From Gnetum montanum (lineage: Eukaryota > Streptophyta > Gnetopsida > Gnetales > Gnetaceae): a stretch of 64,000 nt of DNA. Positions 44,761 to 55,350 of the stretch are shown in pieces. Position 1 is the stretch's first letter. Each line of letters begins with the position of its first letter. The position numbers were made by a program, and so were the translations under genes. The notes beneath the pieces were generated by a model. The model worked only from the letters and a program-made list of their open reading frames with translations, made no database searches and was not told where the DNA came from. The stretch is taken from contig MNCI01004036.1 in NCBI GenBank assembly GCA_015680685.1, forward strand, positions 345,770 through 409,769, written 5' to 3'.

Positions 44761-45260
44761 AAGGTATGTGAACATGCATTCCAAAAATTAAAGTAGAAAC
44801 TCATAGAAACACCAATCCTATGAGCACTAGATTGGTCCAAACCATTCCATATCATGACAGACGCATCTAACTATGCTTTGGAAGTGGTGCTCATGTAGTT
44901 GGACAATAAGAAACATCCATATTATAAACACTACATGAGTAAAAGCATTATGGGGACACAGTTGAATTACACCACCATGGAGAAAGAATTAATGCTAATG
45001 GTGTATGCACTAGAAAATTTTAGACATTATGTGCTAGGTTATAAGGTATTTGTACATACAAACCACAATGCAATTCACTTCCTTATGAATAAGCCAACAG
45101 TGAGCCCTCATGTTCTACAGTGGCTTGTAATCTTGCAGGAATTCGATCTTACTATGGTAGATCAAAAAGGGACTAAGAATGTGATCACTGACCACCTCTC
45201 TTGCTTAAGATGGGATAACAAAGAGGAGGAAAGCTTGCTCTCTGATTAGTTTCCAAACGA
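44761..45260 (+). pseudogene. A5 RNase H
   Basis: FHIMTDASNYALEVVL, a TAG stop, YYKHYMSKSIMGTQLNYTTM, EKELMLMVYALENFRHYVLG, FVHTNHNAIHFLMNKPTVSP and ITDHLSCLRWDNKEEE. The DH pair that includes the third acidic residue reads NH, a G-to-A effect. Confidence 0.88.
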
Positions 45261-46540
45261 ACTCCTCTTTACTGGAGCAATAAATAAATAAATGCCTGAA
45301 AAAGCAATATGGCATAATGGCATCCTCACATATCTTCTTACTCAAGAGATGCCACAAGACTTGGATTTTAGGAAGAATCAATAATTTCTTCATCGAGTCA
45401 AATACTTCATGGAAATCAATGAACATCTTTATAAGGCATGTGTCGACAGCTTGATCCATTGGTGTGTCCCTGACGAAAATCAACTACACGTTCTCTAGGA
45501 TGCTCATGAAGGACCTTGTGAAGGCCATTATGTAGGAAGACACACAACCATAAAAATCCTAATGGCAAGATACTATTGAACCACAATCTTGAGGGATGCC
45601 CACCAGTTCATCAAGCCTTGTAAACATTGTCAACGTGATAGGCGGATGACCACTCACATAGAAGGTCCTCAACAGTGGATTCAACCACTAGAACCTTTCA
45701 ACATATGGAGCACTGACTTTATAGATCCCATCACACCCATGTCTAACAAGAAAGTGTATATTATAGTATTAGTTGAATACTACATAAAATGGTTAGAAGC
45801 AGCAACCGTTATTAATTGTACATCATCCACTACTACCAAATTTATATAATAAAATATCGTGAATAGGTTTGGGGTGCCGCATTCACTAATTGTTGATAAT
45901 GGAACTCATTGCACAGGTGCCACATTTAGAAAATTAATGCAACGCTTGGGGGTAGAACATAAATTAACAACACCTTACCACCCCCAAGCCAATGGTCAAG
46001 CAAAGGTAACCAACCAAGAGATTACAAGAATACTAATGCAAACCATTAGCAAATATAGGAAGGACTAGAGCACAAAACTTAACAATGCTCTCTAGGCTTA
46101 TCATTCAAATTGGAAACTTCCTATTAGATATTCTCCCTATGAGTTAGTGTACAAAAAAATTCCAATGCTTCCAATTCAATCCGATCTCCATACACTCTCA
46201 ACAGCCTATGATCTAAACCTTGACCTAATTTTTGCACAGAAGGAAAGATTGATCAATCTAAACATGCTAGATGAAAATCACTTAGTAGCCCTATCCTTGA
46301 ATGAGGTGAATAAGGCATTCAGCAAGCAGTGTCATGACCTTAGAATCAGGAAAGTAAAACTTCAACTTGGAGATAAGGTTTTTTACTGGAACCCCACACA
46401 TGTACCCCAGAAGAAAAAATTCCAAGCATTATGGGAGGGACCTTATTTCATTGATCAAACCTTTCCCTCTGGGATCATGATAATTTGCAAATCTGATAGC
46501 CTAAATAAAAATCAGTTGGTCAATATCCCGTAAGTTAAAC
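45261..46540 (+). pseudogene. A5 integrase
   Basis: Zinc-binding region: HEGPCEGHYVGR, then HQFIKPCKHCQRDRRMT with both Cys. Core: IWSTDFIDPI (first Asp), SLIVDNGTHCTGATF (second Asp), HPQANGQAKVTNQEI, where the third catalytic position is Lys instead of Glu. C-terminus: LYKKIPMLPIQSDLHTLSTA-like text, LNEVNKAFSKQCHDLRI, LGDKVFYWNPTHVP and LWEGPYFIDQTFPSGIMII. TAG stops at 46066 and 46093 read CTAG where other copies have CTGG. Confidence 0.9.
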
Positions 46541-47805
46541 CTTTCCTAAAACCAAAACAAGACAATGTAAATAACACCTCAATAGATGGACAACCACATT
46601 CTATTTTTTAGATCTCCTCCCTCTAGCTCAATTGTGGGGGAGATGGCCATCCGTGTTGGCCATTACCATGGCCTCTTAGTTTTTCTACCTTTTTGTTTTT
46701 TACATTTTTTATTTTACAAATTTTTTATTTTCAAATTTTTCTAATTTTATGCCATTTTTAGTACCGTTTAACTTTCTTGATTATTTTACACTTTTTTATA
46801 TATTTTACTTTATTTTTTTTCCTTTTTTTAAAAGTGGTATTCTCTCATTTTTGCTAATAAATTTTCTTTATTATCACAGGACACAATGTTGTTGTTACTG
46901 TTTACTAATGATGGTTTGTGCTTAATGTGTGATTGTCGATGTCTGGTTTCTATTTTTGAATTCTGATGTCTTTGACATGGTTTATTTTTCATGGAACAAG
47001 TAGTGAGTCCACATCATCCGCCCATCCAATGAACTCTATGGTTTTCCTTGTTATTGGAATTTGAAGTCCCTTCCATTAAAAGAAACTTTTAATTGACCAA
47101 CAACCTAGGTGGTTATTTTGTGGAAGCACTCTTGTGTCTCAAGTGAGTGGGATTAGTCTTAGAGTAACAATGCAAAGTCATTGAAAGCGAATGGTTTTGC
47201 TCTAGACTAAGGATGAAACTTCTTGGGTCATTTTAACCACAAATTTCACAAGGGACTTCTTATGACTTTAATTTGGAACTCCATTCCACCTTCTCTATCA
47301 TCCATCCATGCTATCGTATTTCACCTCACTGTCAAGTTCTATGTTATGCTCTATGTCTTAGTCTAATGTGTCAAGATTCTTAAGTGGATTCTTTCGAGTT
47401 GGTCCTTAACTTGTCATGATCATTAAATCAACTATGGGGCCCACGAACCCCTTAGTTGAGGTTATGCAAGGTCAAAAAGGGCATGAACCTGCTATGGGGA
47501 GGACCCACTTGCATAGCTTTTGGCTTGATTAGTTAAGATTACTTACCTTTAACATCGCTACAGTCCTATATTTCGTAGTTTCCATTGTGTAAACTGCTCA
47601 TTACTCAATCTTTCATTGCATTCATCCATTAAATTAAATTTTCTCCATTTTTTCAAATTTATGAACTTTGACACCCTCTTCTCATGATTTCATACTATTC
47701 TTGGTCTTCTAAGCTTTCATTTGACCCCAATTTCATCAAAAAATTCCTTGTATTTTAAAAGTTTGACCAAAGTCAATGATGGTCAATAGGTGCATCAATG
47801 AGGCC
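46541..47805 (+). other. A5 post-integrase G-tract and 3' region
   Basis: The G-tract ctcaattgtgggggagatgg is at 46627-46647. A T-rich stretch (46680-46830) follows, then text that mirrors A3 17300-16270 on the opposite strand. The conserved ggcatgaacctgctatgggg block is at 47482-47510. It ends within gcatcaatgaggcctct, the first motif of the internal U3-like promoter, where the deletion junction lies. Confidence 0.7.
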
Positions 47806-48186
47806 TCTTAAGGATTTTTCAAACATGCTCAAAATTAACATCATTTTCATACAAAATATGGGTATGTCTTATATGTTTAATGTTATAAATCTTATGCATT
47901 ACCATGGATTAGTAGATGGTGAGATCTTACAAGGTAGCATCAATGAGTTGAAGGAGGCTCTTAACAAGTCCAAACCTTCAATGGAGAGGAAGGCAACCAT
48001 ACTCAAGAGGAGAGAAGCTTCCAATACTTGTGGAGAGAAGAGGCATGAGTACTTGATCTATTAGGAGGATTAAATTGTTGATGATGTTATATGGGTTTAT
48101 GAGACCAAACTTGTTGAGTGGGAGATCACTTCTATCCCTACTCCCTTATTCACATGAGTTTACTTTTTGAAAGGTGGGAGTACTGA
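47806..48186 (+). pseudogene. C element integrase tail with chromodomain, and polypurine tract
   Basis: DFSNMLKINIIFIQNMGMSY, then FNVINLMHYHGLVDGE, fits the chromovirus integrase C-terminus (…MGISxxFNVxDLxxYHG). ILKRREASNTCGEKRHEYLI, then Y*ED and VDDVIWVYETKLVEWE, fits a chromodomain, with the usual Trp after EYLIY now TAG. Chromodomains of this type steer integration into heterochromatin. The polypurine tract tttgaaaggtgggagtac (48165-48183) precedes the LTR. The upstream pol is missing. Confidence 0.72.
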
Positions 48187-49004
48187 TGTAGGGATACCTC
48201 TTTCGAGCCATATTTTCATCCTTACAGGTGGTCATTTATAGGTTTCAAGAAGTTGGAAAGATGTCTTGGTCAAGAGCTAGAATGCATAGGAGACGTCCCA
48301 ATGGAAGAGGAGATATCTCGTCTTACTAGGAGATGTCTCTTCCCACAAACAAGAGATGTCTTTGCCTACAAGGAGACATCTCACTTCAAAATGAGACACC
48401 ACCTAGAACTAAGAGATGTCTTGTTTGAGAGCCCACGATGATAGTAAGACATCTTGCTAAGGTTGAAGATGTCCCGTATGACTAGGGAAAGTTTTGAGTT
48501 GGCAATTCTAAGTTTGGAAACAATCAAAAAAGATGAAAACAAAATGGAAATAGTTGAGAATCTCCAAGTTGAGCATGGAGAAGGTTTCTTTAGGCTTCTT
48601 GCCTTGAATTTAATAAACATTATGTGTTTTCATGTTTTAGAGCATGAGATGTAATGAGAGGAGAGTTGGTTGATGCATGAGTTGGTGTGCATCTTTGCAG
48701 TCAACTGTGTGTTTGGCCATTGCATCTCTCAATGTGTGTGTTGTGTTTGAATCGTAGTCTTGTATGTGTGGGAGAGATCTCATTCAATTGTTCTTTGCAT
48801 TAAGGATAATTGTTGTGTGGTTGTAGAGCCTCATGTTGTACAATATCATTGAGTATATTAGTATGTTGTTTGTAGATTGTGGAACGAATATACTAGGTAT
48901 TAATTGAAGATAGCTAATTTTTTTCATTTTCTAGCAAATTAAATTGTCTTCTGGATTTGGTAAGTATTTGAAAATTTAAAGGAAAACGGATTGACCTGCT
49001 CCAC
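48187..49004 (+). repeat. C element 3' LTR
   Basis: Begins TGTAGGGATACC and ends near CTGCTCCA. It is colinear with 30102-30947, including the agatgtct/agacatct repeats of U3 at 48255-48430 and gtggttgtagagcctcatg. No primer site follows, and a different, gene-like sequence starts at about 49010. Confidence 0.82.
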
Positions 49005-49019
49005 CTCCCAAACTTTCAG

Positions 49020-50040
49020 AATAGTTGAATAAATTCAACAATGAATATCACACCACTCTTCACAAATTTGAATGCGCATGGAGTCTCCACCATTGTTTTT
49101 AAGTTCCGGTAGAATTTCACCTCCAATTTTTGTGAAATTTTAGAGACTTTTTAAGCCCCGAGAAATTTTGAGTATTCATGGTACATAACGACACTAACTC
49201 TGTGCTGCGTTGCAACAATCTTCACAGGGTTCTGAATCACTCGAATCCTTGGAACAACCTTCACTTTGCGAACTAAAATAACTTTTAGTTTGCCTCCATC
49301 TAACAATGTCTATGCCTGCTGGAATGAGATTTTCTATGGCAGGGAAGACTTCTCTTATGAACAACGTGTCACCAATTTACGAAACTCTTACGTCCAGAAT
49401 TTATGACATTTCCAATGCCAAATCTGAAACCTCTGGGTTATCGTGTTGTAGCACGTTGGTCAAGAAACCTGAAATGTGGGTTGTAAAAAACCATGACGTG
49501 AGTTCATCCACTAGACAAAACCATGCTAATTTTTTGATACTTCTCAGAGCTTCACTTCTTGCTTGATCAGAAATACTCATTCCGCAAAACTTCATTGATG
49601 CAGAAGGAGATCTCCAAAAACCTGCAGAAAAAGGTGGAGATTCTCCTTGAACAACATTTCACGATCCTTTACCTTTTCCTCGGATTGATTCCCCTCCTGT
49701 AGCTGTTTTTCTCCCTCTTTTCCCGCTTGTTTGCTTCTTGTTTACGAAGAAGGATTGGGCCAGTTTCTGGGTGAAAAAGCTCAGATGTTCTTTTTGACAA
49801 AAATAGAGGAACTTGGCTTGCAAATTTCAGAATTTCCTGCACCTGAAAACTTGAATCTCCTGAAACACCCGCAACTGTTGTACTCAAGTTCTTACAAAAC
49901 ATCCTAGATGTAGCCGTTTCTAGCTACGTTTTAGCATACATCGCAGACGCACGATTGTAAACCGAAAGAAACTTCATTAAGACTCTGTGCATGGAGGCAG
50001 GAGGACCATCAAAATTATTTGCCTGAGCAACTAAACTCAT
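49020..50040 (-). pseudogene. Gene-like segment of unknown family
   Basis: This stretch is richer in GC and CpG than its surroundings. On the minus strand it gives MSLVAQANNFDGPPASMHRV, a TAG, then MFCKNLSTTVAGVSGDSSFQ, LKFASQVPLFLSKRTSELFH and EANKREKREKNSYRR (to 49672). After a frame change it gives REMLFKENLHLFLQVFGDLL, then MKFCGMSISDQARSEALRSI, LVDELTSWFFTTHISGFL and LQHDNPEVSDLALEMS with a stop at 49401. The run continues as IGDTLFIREVFPAIENLI. I do not recognise the protein. A donor-like aaaaggtaaagg and acceptor-like tttttctgcag lie 51 bp apart. It could be a host pseudogene or damaged exons. The C LTR abuts its 3' side. Confidence 0.5.
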
Positions 50041-50957
50041 AACCAGCGAAATATTCTATGCGCAATTCAATTTACTCCTTCGATTGATTTCATTCTTTTT
50101 TCTACCAATTTCGCCAAAATCAAAACCAATTTTTTCCAAATTAAAATCAATGTAATTTATACGTAATTCCAATTTCATTTAAAATTTAAATCAATTTAAC
50201 TACTCTATCAATTTAGTCAAAACCATAACCAAGTCCAACATCTTACATATCAATTTTGTTTATCTTATAAAATAAATTTATTTAATGTAAAAATAATTGT
50301 CAAAACAATGACTATTTTTGGCTTCTGAAAATAAACATTTGTAAATGAATTTCAATCTATGGTAACTGTATAATCCATTTGATGGTCCTGCTTATTCCTG
50401 AAAATTTTTTGCATAGCCAAAATGTGCAATGTACCAAATGATTACAATTTTTTCCTTCAAAAGACTGTCTACCCTATAACGCAGCAACAAAAATCTGAAG
50501 GTCTCCTTTTTGGCGTTCCAGCTTTTGTAACTACACAATGATAGAATATATGATATACAAGCTGCTGATATACATGTCAAATGAAGTATCTCAATTTTGG
50601 ATAGACCATGATATTATAAAAGGTATTTCAAATAAGACACTCTCTGCCGTTGCAGTTGGGTTTTTATTTCAGTTGAGCTTAGTGGTGAGGTAGATGCAGA
50701 TGGAGATATTGTCAATCATGCGGATAGCGTATGTGGCGCTCAAAAAGTTGGAAGAAAGTTTTGAATGAATTTGAAGAAAAGGTTAAACAAAATTAATTTT
50801 TAAGATAAATGAAATAGGTTACCTTTAAACATGAAATTCCAAAGAAATAGCATGAATTTGATTTTTGATAAAGTAAAATTGCTATTAAAAAATAGCAAAG
50901 TCAATTTACCAAAGGAATATCTAAATCCTCTCCTCCTCTTCTTGTACTTGTGAGATG
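50041..50957. other. No recognised feature
   Basis: AT-rich spacer between the gene-like segment and the copia element. A short exon-like open stretch at about 50660-50760 follows an acceptor-like tatttcag on the plus strand but has no match I can name. Confidence 0.4.
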
Positions 50958-51480
50958 TGTTGTTAATCTTAAGTTTAAGACATCTTTATTTTGTAATGGT
51001 TGCCATATTAACAAATTATTCTTGGCATGCTAGCTAAAAATAACAAAAGCTAAAGTACATAATATGTCAAAAGAATATGTAACCTTTCACAGCTATATTG
51101 GCCATGATTAATTATAGATTATAACTTCATAATTTGGCTTTTACTTAAAGCATGACATTATGACCGCTATATAAGTGGATGCTTGGGTGGTCTTAATATA
51201 ATCACATCTTTATGAAATCAAAGGATGTGTGAGGCATAATTCAAGTTGTAGTCTCTTCCTCTTGTGAAAGCTTGATCTAAACTTGTTAGAAGTCTCAAAG
51301 TAAAAAGACTTGGATTTCTAAGGCTTGCTAGGAGCTAGAGCCATTGCTAGGGTTTTCATAGGCTTTCCCCATGATAATTCTTGTATTCTTAATGCATATC
51401 TTCTAATTCCATAATTGAATTTCTATTTCTACTGCTTGTTATTACTTTATTATCCTACATAATCAAAGTGTAAATTAATA
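50958..51480 (+). repeat. Copia 5' LTR
   Basis: 523 bp, TGTTGTTAATC to GTGTAAATTAATA. Shares gaccgctatataagtggatg (TATA) and long blocks with 54596-55115. The terminal CA is not seen. Confidence 0.8.
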
Positions 51481-51498
51481 AATTGGTATCAAAGTGAG
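51481..51498 (+). promoter_or_regulatory. Copia primer binding site (initiator tRNA-Met type)
   Basis: aattggtatcaaagtgag follows the LTR directly. The TGGTATCAGAGC consensus has one G-to-A change. Confidence 0.75.
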
Positions 51499-51540
51499 GT
51501 TCATTTAATTATTAGGGCTCTTAGCTCGTTAAGTGCTAAG

Positions 51541-52520
51541 ATGGCGAGCGATGCTAAGTACATTGAAGAAATAAAAAAGTTCAATCGTAACAACTACAAT
51601 CTTTAGAAGCTTAGGATAGAAGATTTGCTAGTTGAAATGAAATAAGATGTATGCATCACTGGAAATAAACTAGAAAGTGTGAAAGCTAAAGACTGAAATC
51701 AATTAGCTCATCTAACTTTTTGAATAATTCTAATCTTGTGCTTATAAATTTACAAGATGAAAAGACTGGAAAGGGATTATGGAATGTTGTGGGTAAGATA
51801 TCAATCTAGTTCTAACTCAAATAAATTACATCTTAAAAGGAAATCATTGTTGTTAAAGATTTCTAAAAATAATATTATTGCATCTCATCTGACTACTTTC
51901 ACTATTGTGAGATAGTTATAATCAATTAGTAGTAAGATGGATGAAGAACATCAATGCATTGCATTGTTACAATCACTTCATGATTCACAGGAAAGTACTA
52001 TTCAAAATATTACTAGTACAAGTACTTCTTTAAAATTTGCTGAAGTTGTAGGATGACTAATAATCGAAGAACTTCGAAGAAAGTGCTCTAAGTCTACACC
52101 TACTAAAGCATTAGTAATTAAAAGACTAGGAAAATAACAATAGAGTAAATCCTTCAATAAGAATAATTCTAAATTTAAAAAAGTTACCAATGATGCTTTT
52201 AAGAGAACACCAAAATGTTGGAACTGTGGAAAGCATGACCACTTGAAGAAGGATTACAAATTTTCTAAGGAAAAGGAGAAAGATTTTGGATCTAGTTCTT
52301 CTAAGAAAGATGTTTATGAAGAAATATTATACTTGTGTGCAGTTACAACTTGAGGTAGCTCTAATTGTAATTACTAGTATATTGATTCATGTGCTTGAAA
52401 TAGCTTTAGACCTAGAAGAGAATGATTTTCTAAATACCATGAGGCTACGTTTGCTCCTACTTTTCTTGGAAAAGATGAAAAATGTACACTTAAGAGCTAT
52501 GGTAAAGTAAAGTTCTCTTG
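51541..52520 (+). pseudogene. Copia gag and protease region
   Basis: MASDAKYIEEIKKFNRNNYN, then KLRIEDLLVEMK, matches the start of copia gag (FNGxNYxxWKxxMxDLL, with W now TAG). LQDEKTGKGLWNVV-like text follows. The zinc knuckle at 52216-52257 reads CWNCGKHDHLKKDYK, in which the last Cys of CX2CX4HX4C has become Tyr. The protease entry YIDSCA (about 52380, Asp-Ser) is partly preserved with its surroundings damaged. Confidence 0.75.
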
Positions 52521-53090
52521 TAATGGTAGAATAACTATAATTCCCAAGGTATATCATGTCCTTGAGCTCACCAAAAACTTATTATCTATGACTAATTTTA
52601 ACGATTTTTTCCTATTTGTATTATTTGAAAACAAGAGATGTAGAATTTTTTAGGGAAAATCCATCATAGCCACAAGATATAGAGAATGAAGTGGGAGACT
52701 ATACCACCTAGATGGTGTTGCAATGGCTAATAAAGCTAAAGTCTTTCATTTGTGAAAAAAGAACTTCATCATGAATCTATGGCATAGAAGACTTAGACTT
52801 GTGGGAGAAAAGTCGATCCAAATTCTTCAAGAAAAAATTCTAATTAAAGGTAATGCCCAAGATCATTTACCTCCCTATGAACATTACTTAGATGGAAAAC
52901 AACATTGTTTGGGCTTTCCTACAATTACTCAAAAATCTAAAAATACTTTGGATCTAGTTCATAGTGATGTGTTTGGTCTTGTTTCAGTAACTTCACTTAT
53001 CAATCCTAAATATTATATCTCCTTCATAGATGATTATTTAGGAAAGTATGGATTTACTTCCTAAAATTCAAATACAAAGTATTTGATAAT
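52521..53090 (+). pseudogene. Copia pre-integrase and integrase N-terminal part
   Basis: NLWHRRLRLVGEKSIQILQ is the gag-pre-integrase motif with LWHxRLGHxG. Then CxGKQHCLGF-like text, and LDLVHSDVFGLVSVTSLINP with YYISFIDDYL, the integrase core start with the first catalytic Asp in HSDV. The sequence then jumps at about 53085 to the RNase H end, so most of integrase and RT are deleted. Confidence 0.78.
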
Positions 53091-53589
53091 TCAAGGAATA
53101 TAAAGCTCTTGTTAAAATAATTCTTATGTATCTTCGAGGTACTATTAATTTTACTATCTGTTATGAAAAAAGTTCCTTTGGATTACACGAATTTATGGAT
53201 ATATACTAGAAAGATGATCTAGATATCGAAAATCCATAAGTGGATATGATTTAAAATAAACACAGGTGTAGTTAGTTGGATCAATAAGAGACAAAGCTAT
53301 GTTGCATTATCGAAAATAGACATGGAGTATGTAGCATCTTCTCAAGGAAGAAAAGAGGCGGTTTTCCTATAACAACTAGTCAAAGAGTTTGAGCAAAAGA
53401 AAAAGAAAGTAAACATCTTCCTATCAAAGAATCTTGGGTTCCATGCAAGGACAAAACACATTAAGATAAATTAACATTTCATTTTGTCTCAATTTGGAAA
53501 AGAACGGATTTCTTTGGAAAAGGTTCCTACCTCAAAAAAGTCTAGTGAATATGTTGACTAAGGTAATTTATGTGAACAAGTTCAATTGG
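53091..53589 (+). pseudogene. Copia RT/RNase H C-terminal part
   Basis: LRGTINFTICYEKSSFGLHE, then the RKSISGY-like motif, GVVSWINKRQSYVALSKIDM, EYVASSQGRKEAVFL and HARTKHIKI with HFILSQFGKERISL are the standard copia RNase H sequence in order. Many stops and small shifts. The frame ends at about 53580 where the solo LTR is inserted. Confidence 0.78.
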
Positions 53590-54493
53590 TGATGAATCGT
53601 GGTTTGTCAAGTGCTAATATCGAACCTTTGTTAACCAGGTGCTGATATCGGACCCTTGATATCAGACCCTTGTTAACTAGGTGCTGATATCAAACCCCTG
53701 TTATCAGACACCTAATATCTGATGAGTCATGATATCGGACCCTTGATATCGAGTACGTGACATCAGGGCCTGGCTAGCGATATCAGATATGCGATATCAT
53801 GGTTTCTGTGTGAGCCTATAAATACACAATTGGGCACATGCGAAAGTAATAGGAAGTTAGTGTTAGAGTAGGATCTTTTTGTCAGTTTTTCCTCTCAACC
53901 CTTTCCCCAGTGCATGCCCACAGTGTGATGATTGTAATTGTATGGAAGCTTTATTCGAGTGTGACATACTTGGACACACACATGACCAACAATAAAGATC
54001 GAGATTACTTCAACATTGCAGCATTCATTTAATTTTAATTATTATTTATTGCTTTTGTAACTAATATTTCTCTACCCTCATCTCCTACCCCTATTAGTAA
54101 ATGCGGAATAAGTACAACTTAATCACGAGCATTTAAGTGTGACTACTTGGTATCCCAGTAGCGTACCTAGGACATGTGCTTGGTAATCCCAGTGGTAGTA
54201 CATGAGGTCCAAGATGTGTATGGATGATTAAGGATGGATGCTCATCGCACTTAGGCTAGCTTAGATTCTCTTCTTCCTTTCCCTCTTAGGTTAATCAGAG
54301 TTATTTTTCGTTGCCTCTAGGAGTAGCAATAGCTTAGGACCACATCATACACCTCACTCTGGACTAAACCATATGTGACAAAGCAAATACTAGTCCAGGT
54401 GGGAAGACAAAAAACTACGATCAACATGTAATTATCTAGATATCACAACTAGCCCATCTACGAAGTTTAACCAGATCGTGTGTGAATTTATCA
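53590..54493 (+). repeat. Solo family A LTR inside the copia element (GATATC type)
   Basis: TGATGAATCG to TTTATCA, 904 bp, flanked by the 5-bp TSD attgg at 53585-53589 and 54494-54498. U3 contains tandem copies of gtgctgatatcggaccctt (53620-53760) and several more gatatc sites before CTATAAATA at about 53816. R/U5 includes gtgcatgcccacagtgtgat. A short deletion has removed the usual end between gaat and tca. Confidence 0.88.
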
Positions 54494-54595
54494 ATTGGTA
54501 TAGAAAAGAACTTGGATTGGTAAATTGTGAAATGTAATGATTTCTCCTAGCTATAATGCCTTAAAATAAACAACAAGTGAAATAATTGTAAGATA

Positions 54596-55115
54596 TATTG
54601 CTAATTTTAAGTTTAAGACATCTTCATTTTATAACATTTCATGTTAGCAAATTATTCTTAACATTTTGGTTGAAAATAACCAAAGTCAAAGTATGTAATA
54701 TGTCAAAAGAATATGTAATCATTTACACCTAATTTGGCCATGGTTAATTATGGATTATAACTCCATAATTTGTCTTTACCCAAAACATGACATTATGACC
54801 ACTATATAAGTGGATGCTTGGGTGGTCTTAGTATAATCACATCTTTACCAAATCAAAATGTGTGTGCGGCATAATTCAAGTTGTAGTCTTATTTTCTTGT
54901 GAAAGCTTGATTTAAGTTTGTTGTAAGTCTCAAAGTAAGAAGTGTTGAATTTCTAAGGCTTGCTATGAGCTGAAGCCATTTCTGGGATTTTCGTAAGCTT
55001 TCCCAATGAAATTTTCTTGTGTTCTTATGCATTTCTTCCAATTCCATAAACAAATTTCTACTTCTGTTGCTTGTTATTACTTTATTATCCTACTTAATCA
55101 AGGTGTAAATTAATA
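54596..55115 (+). repeat. Copia 3' LTR
   Basis: 520 bp, beginning TATTGCTAAT (TG mutated to TA), with the same TATA block gaccactatataagtggatg as the 5' LTR. Preceded by a weak purine tract. Confidence 0.78.
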
Positions 55116-55124
55116 ATACCAATA

Positions 55125-55350
55125 TCAAAAATTAAATATAAACACTCCCAAGCACTTTTTTGAATTTTTGAATCACTATTTGAAAGAAGCCCAACAAGTT
55201 TTGTAACAGCATTGATGACTAGAAGAGCCTTTGAGGATGATATACCAATGTTGACAAAAAGTTATTGCTAGTCACAAAGCTACTCCCTATGCAAAAATGG
55301 AAGAGATACTTATGTTTTTAAGAGCCTTCATTGAAGCTTCCCATCCAATA
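55125..55350 (-). pseudogene. ARM-repeat-like exon remnant
   Basis: One minus-strand frame reads NIGISSSKALLVINAVTKLV, followed by GLLSNSDSKIQKSAWECLYL. It has the armadillo repeat layout: a helix ending A-V-x-x-L-V-x-L-L, then S-x-S/D-x-x-I-Q-x-x-A-x-x-x-L. Upstream on the same strand a related helix (EASMKALKNISISSI) appears in another frame. ARM repeats are common in importins and E3 ligases, and the exact family cannot be told. It may belong to a host gene broken up by retrotransposons, possibly together with 49020-50040. Confidence 0.45.

Larger units (their letters stand above)
39405..47805 (+). mobile_element. A5: Athila-like element, right end deleted
   Basis: LTR, primer site, gag, protease, RT, RNase H, integrase and most of the 3' region are present. 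The sequence stops matching A3 at about 47805, inside the internal U3-like promoter, and continues as the integrase tail of element C. The target sequence before the LTR is ctgta, inside the A4 third ORF. The 3' LTR and any third ORF are missing. Confidence 0.88.
50958..55115 (+). mobile_element. Ty1/copia element with internal deletion
   Basis: Two related LTRs (50958-51480 and 54596-55115) flank a gag-protease-integrase start joined to an RNase H end. A foreign family A LTR (53590-54493) lies near its 3' end. The order integrase before RT/RNase H is the copia order. Flanking pentamers (agatg and atacc) do not match, so no TSD can be shown. Confidence 0.85.

Noticed and set aside
53620-53765. 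Regular gatatc-containing repeats that might suggest a CRISPR-like array
   Set aside because: The units are short, imperfect and contiguous without unique spacers, in a plant LTR U3. This is an enhancer-type tandem repeat.
53590-54493. Reading this LTR as the 3' LTR of the copia element
   Set aside because: Its sequence is family A and it has its own TSD. The true copia 3' LTR is at 54596-55115.
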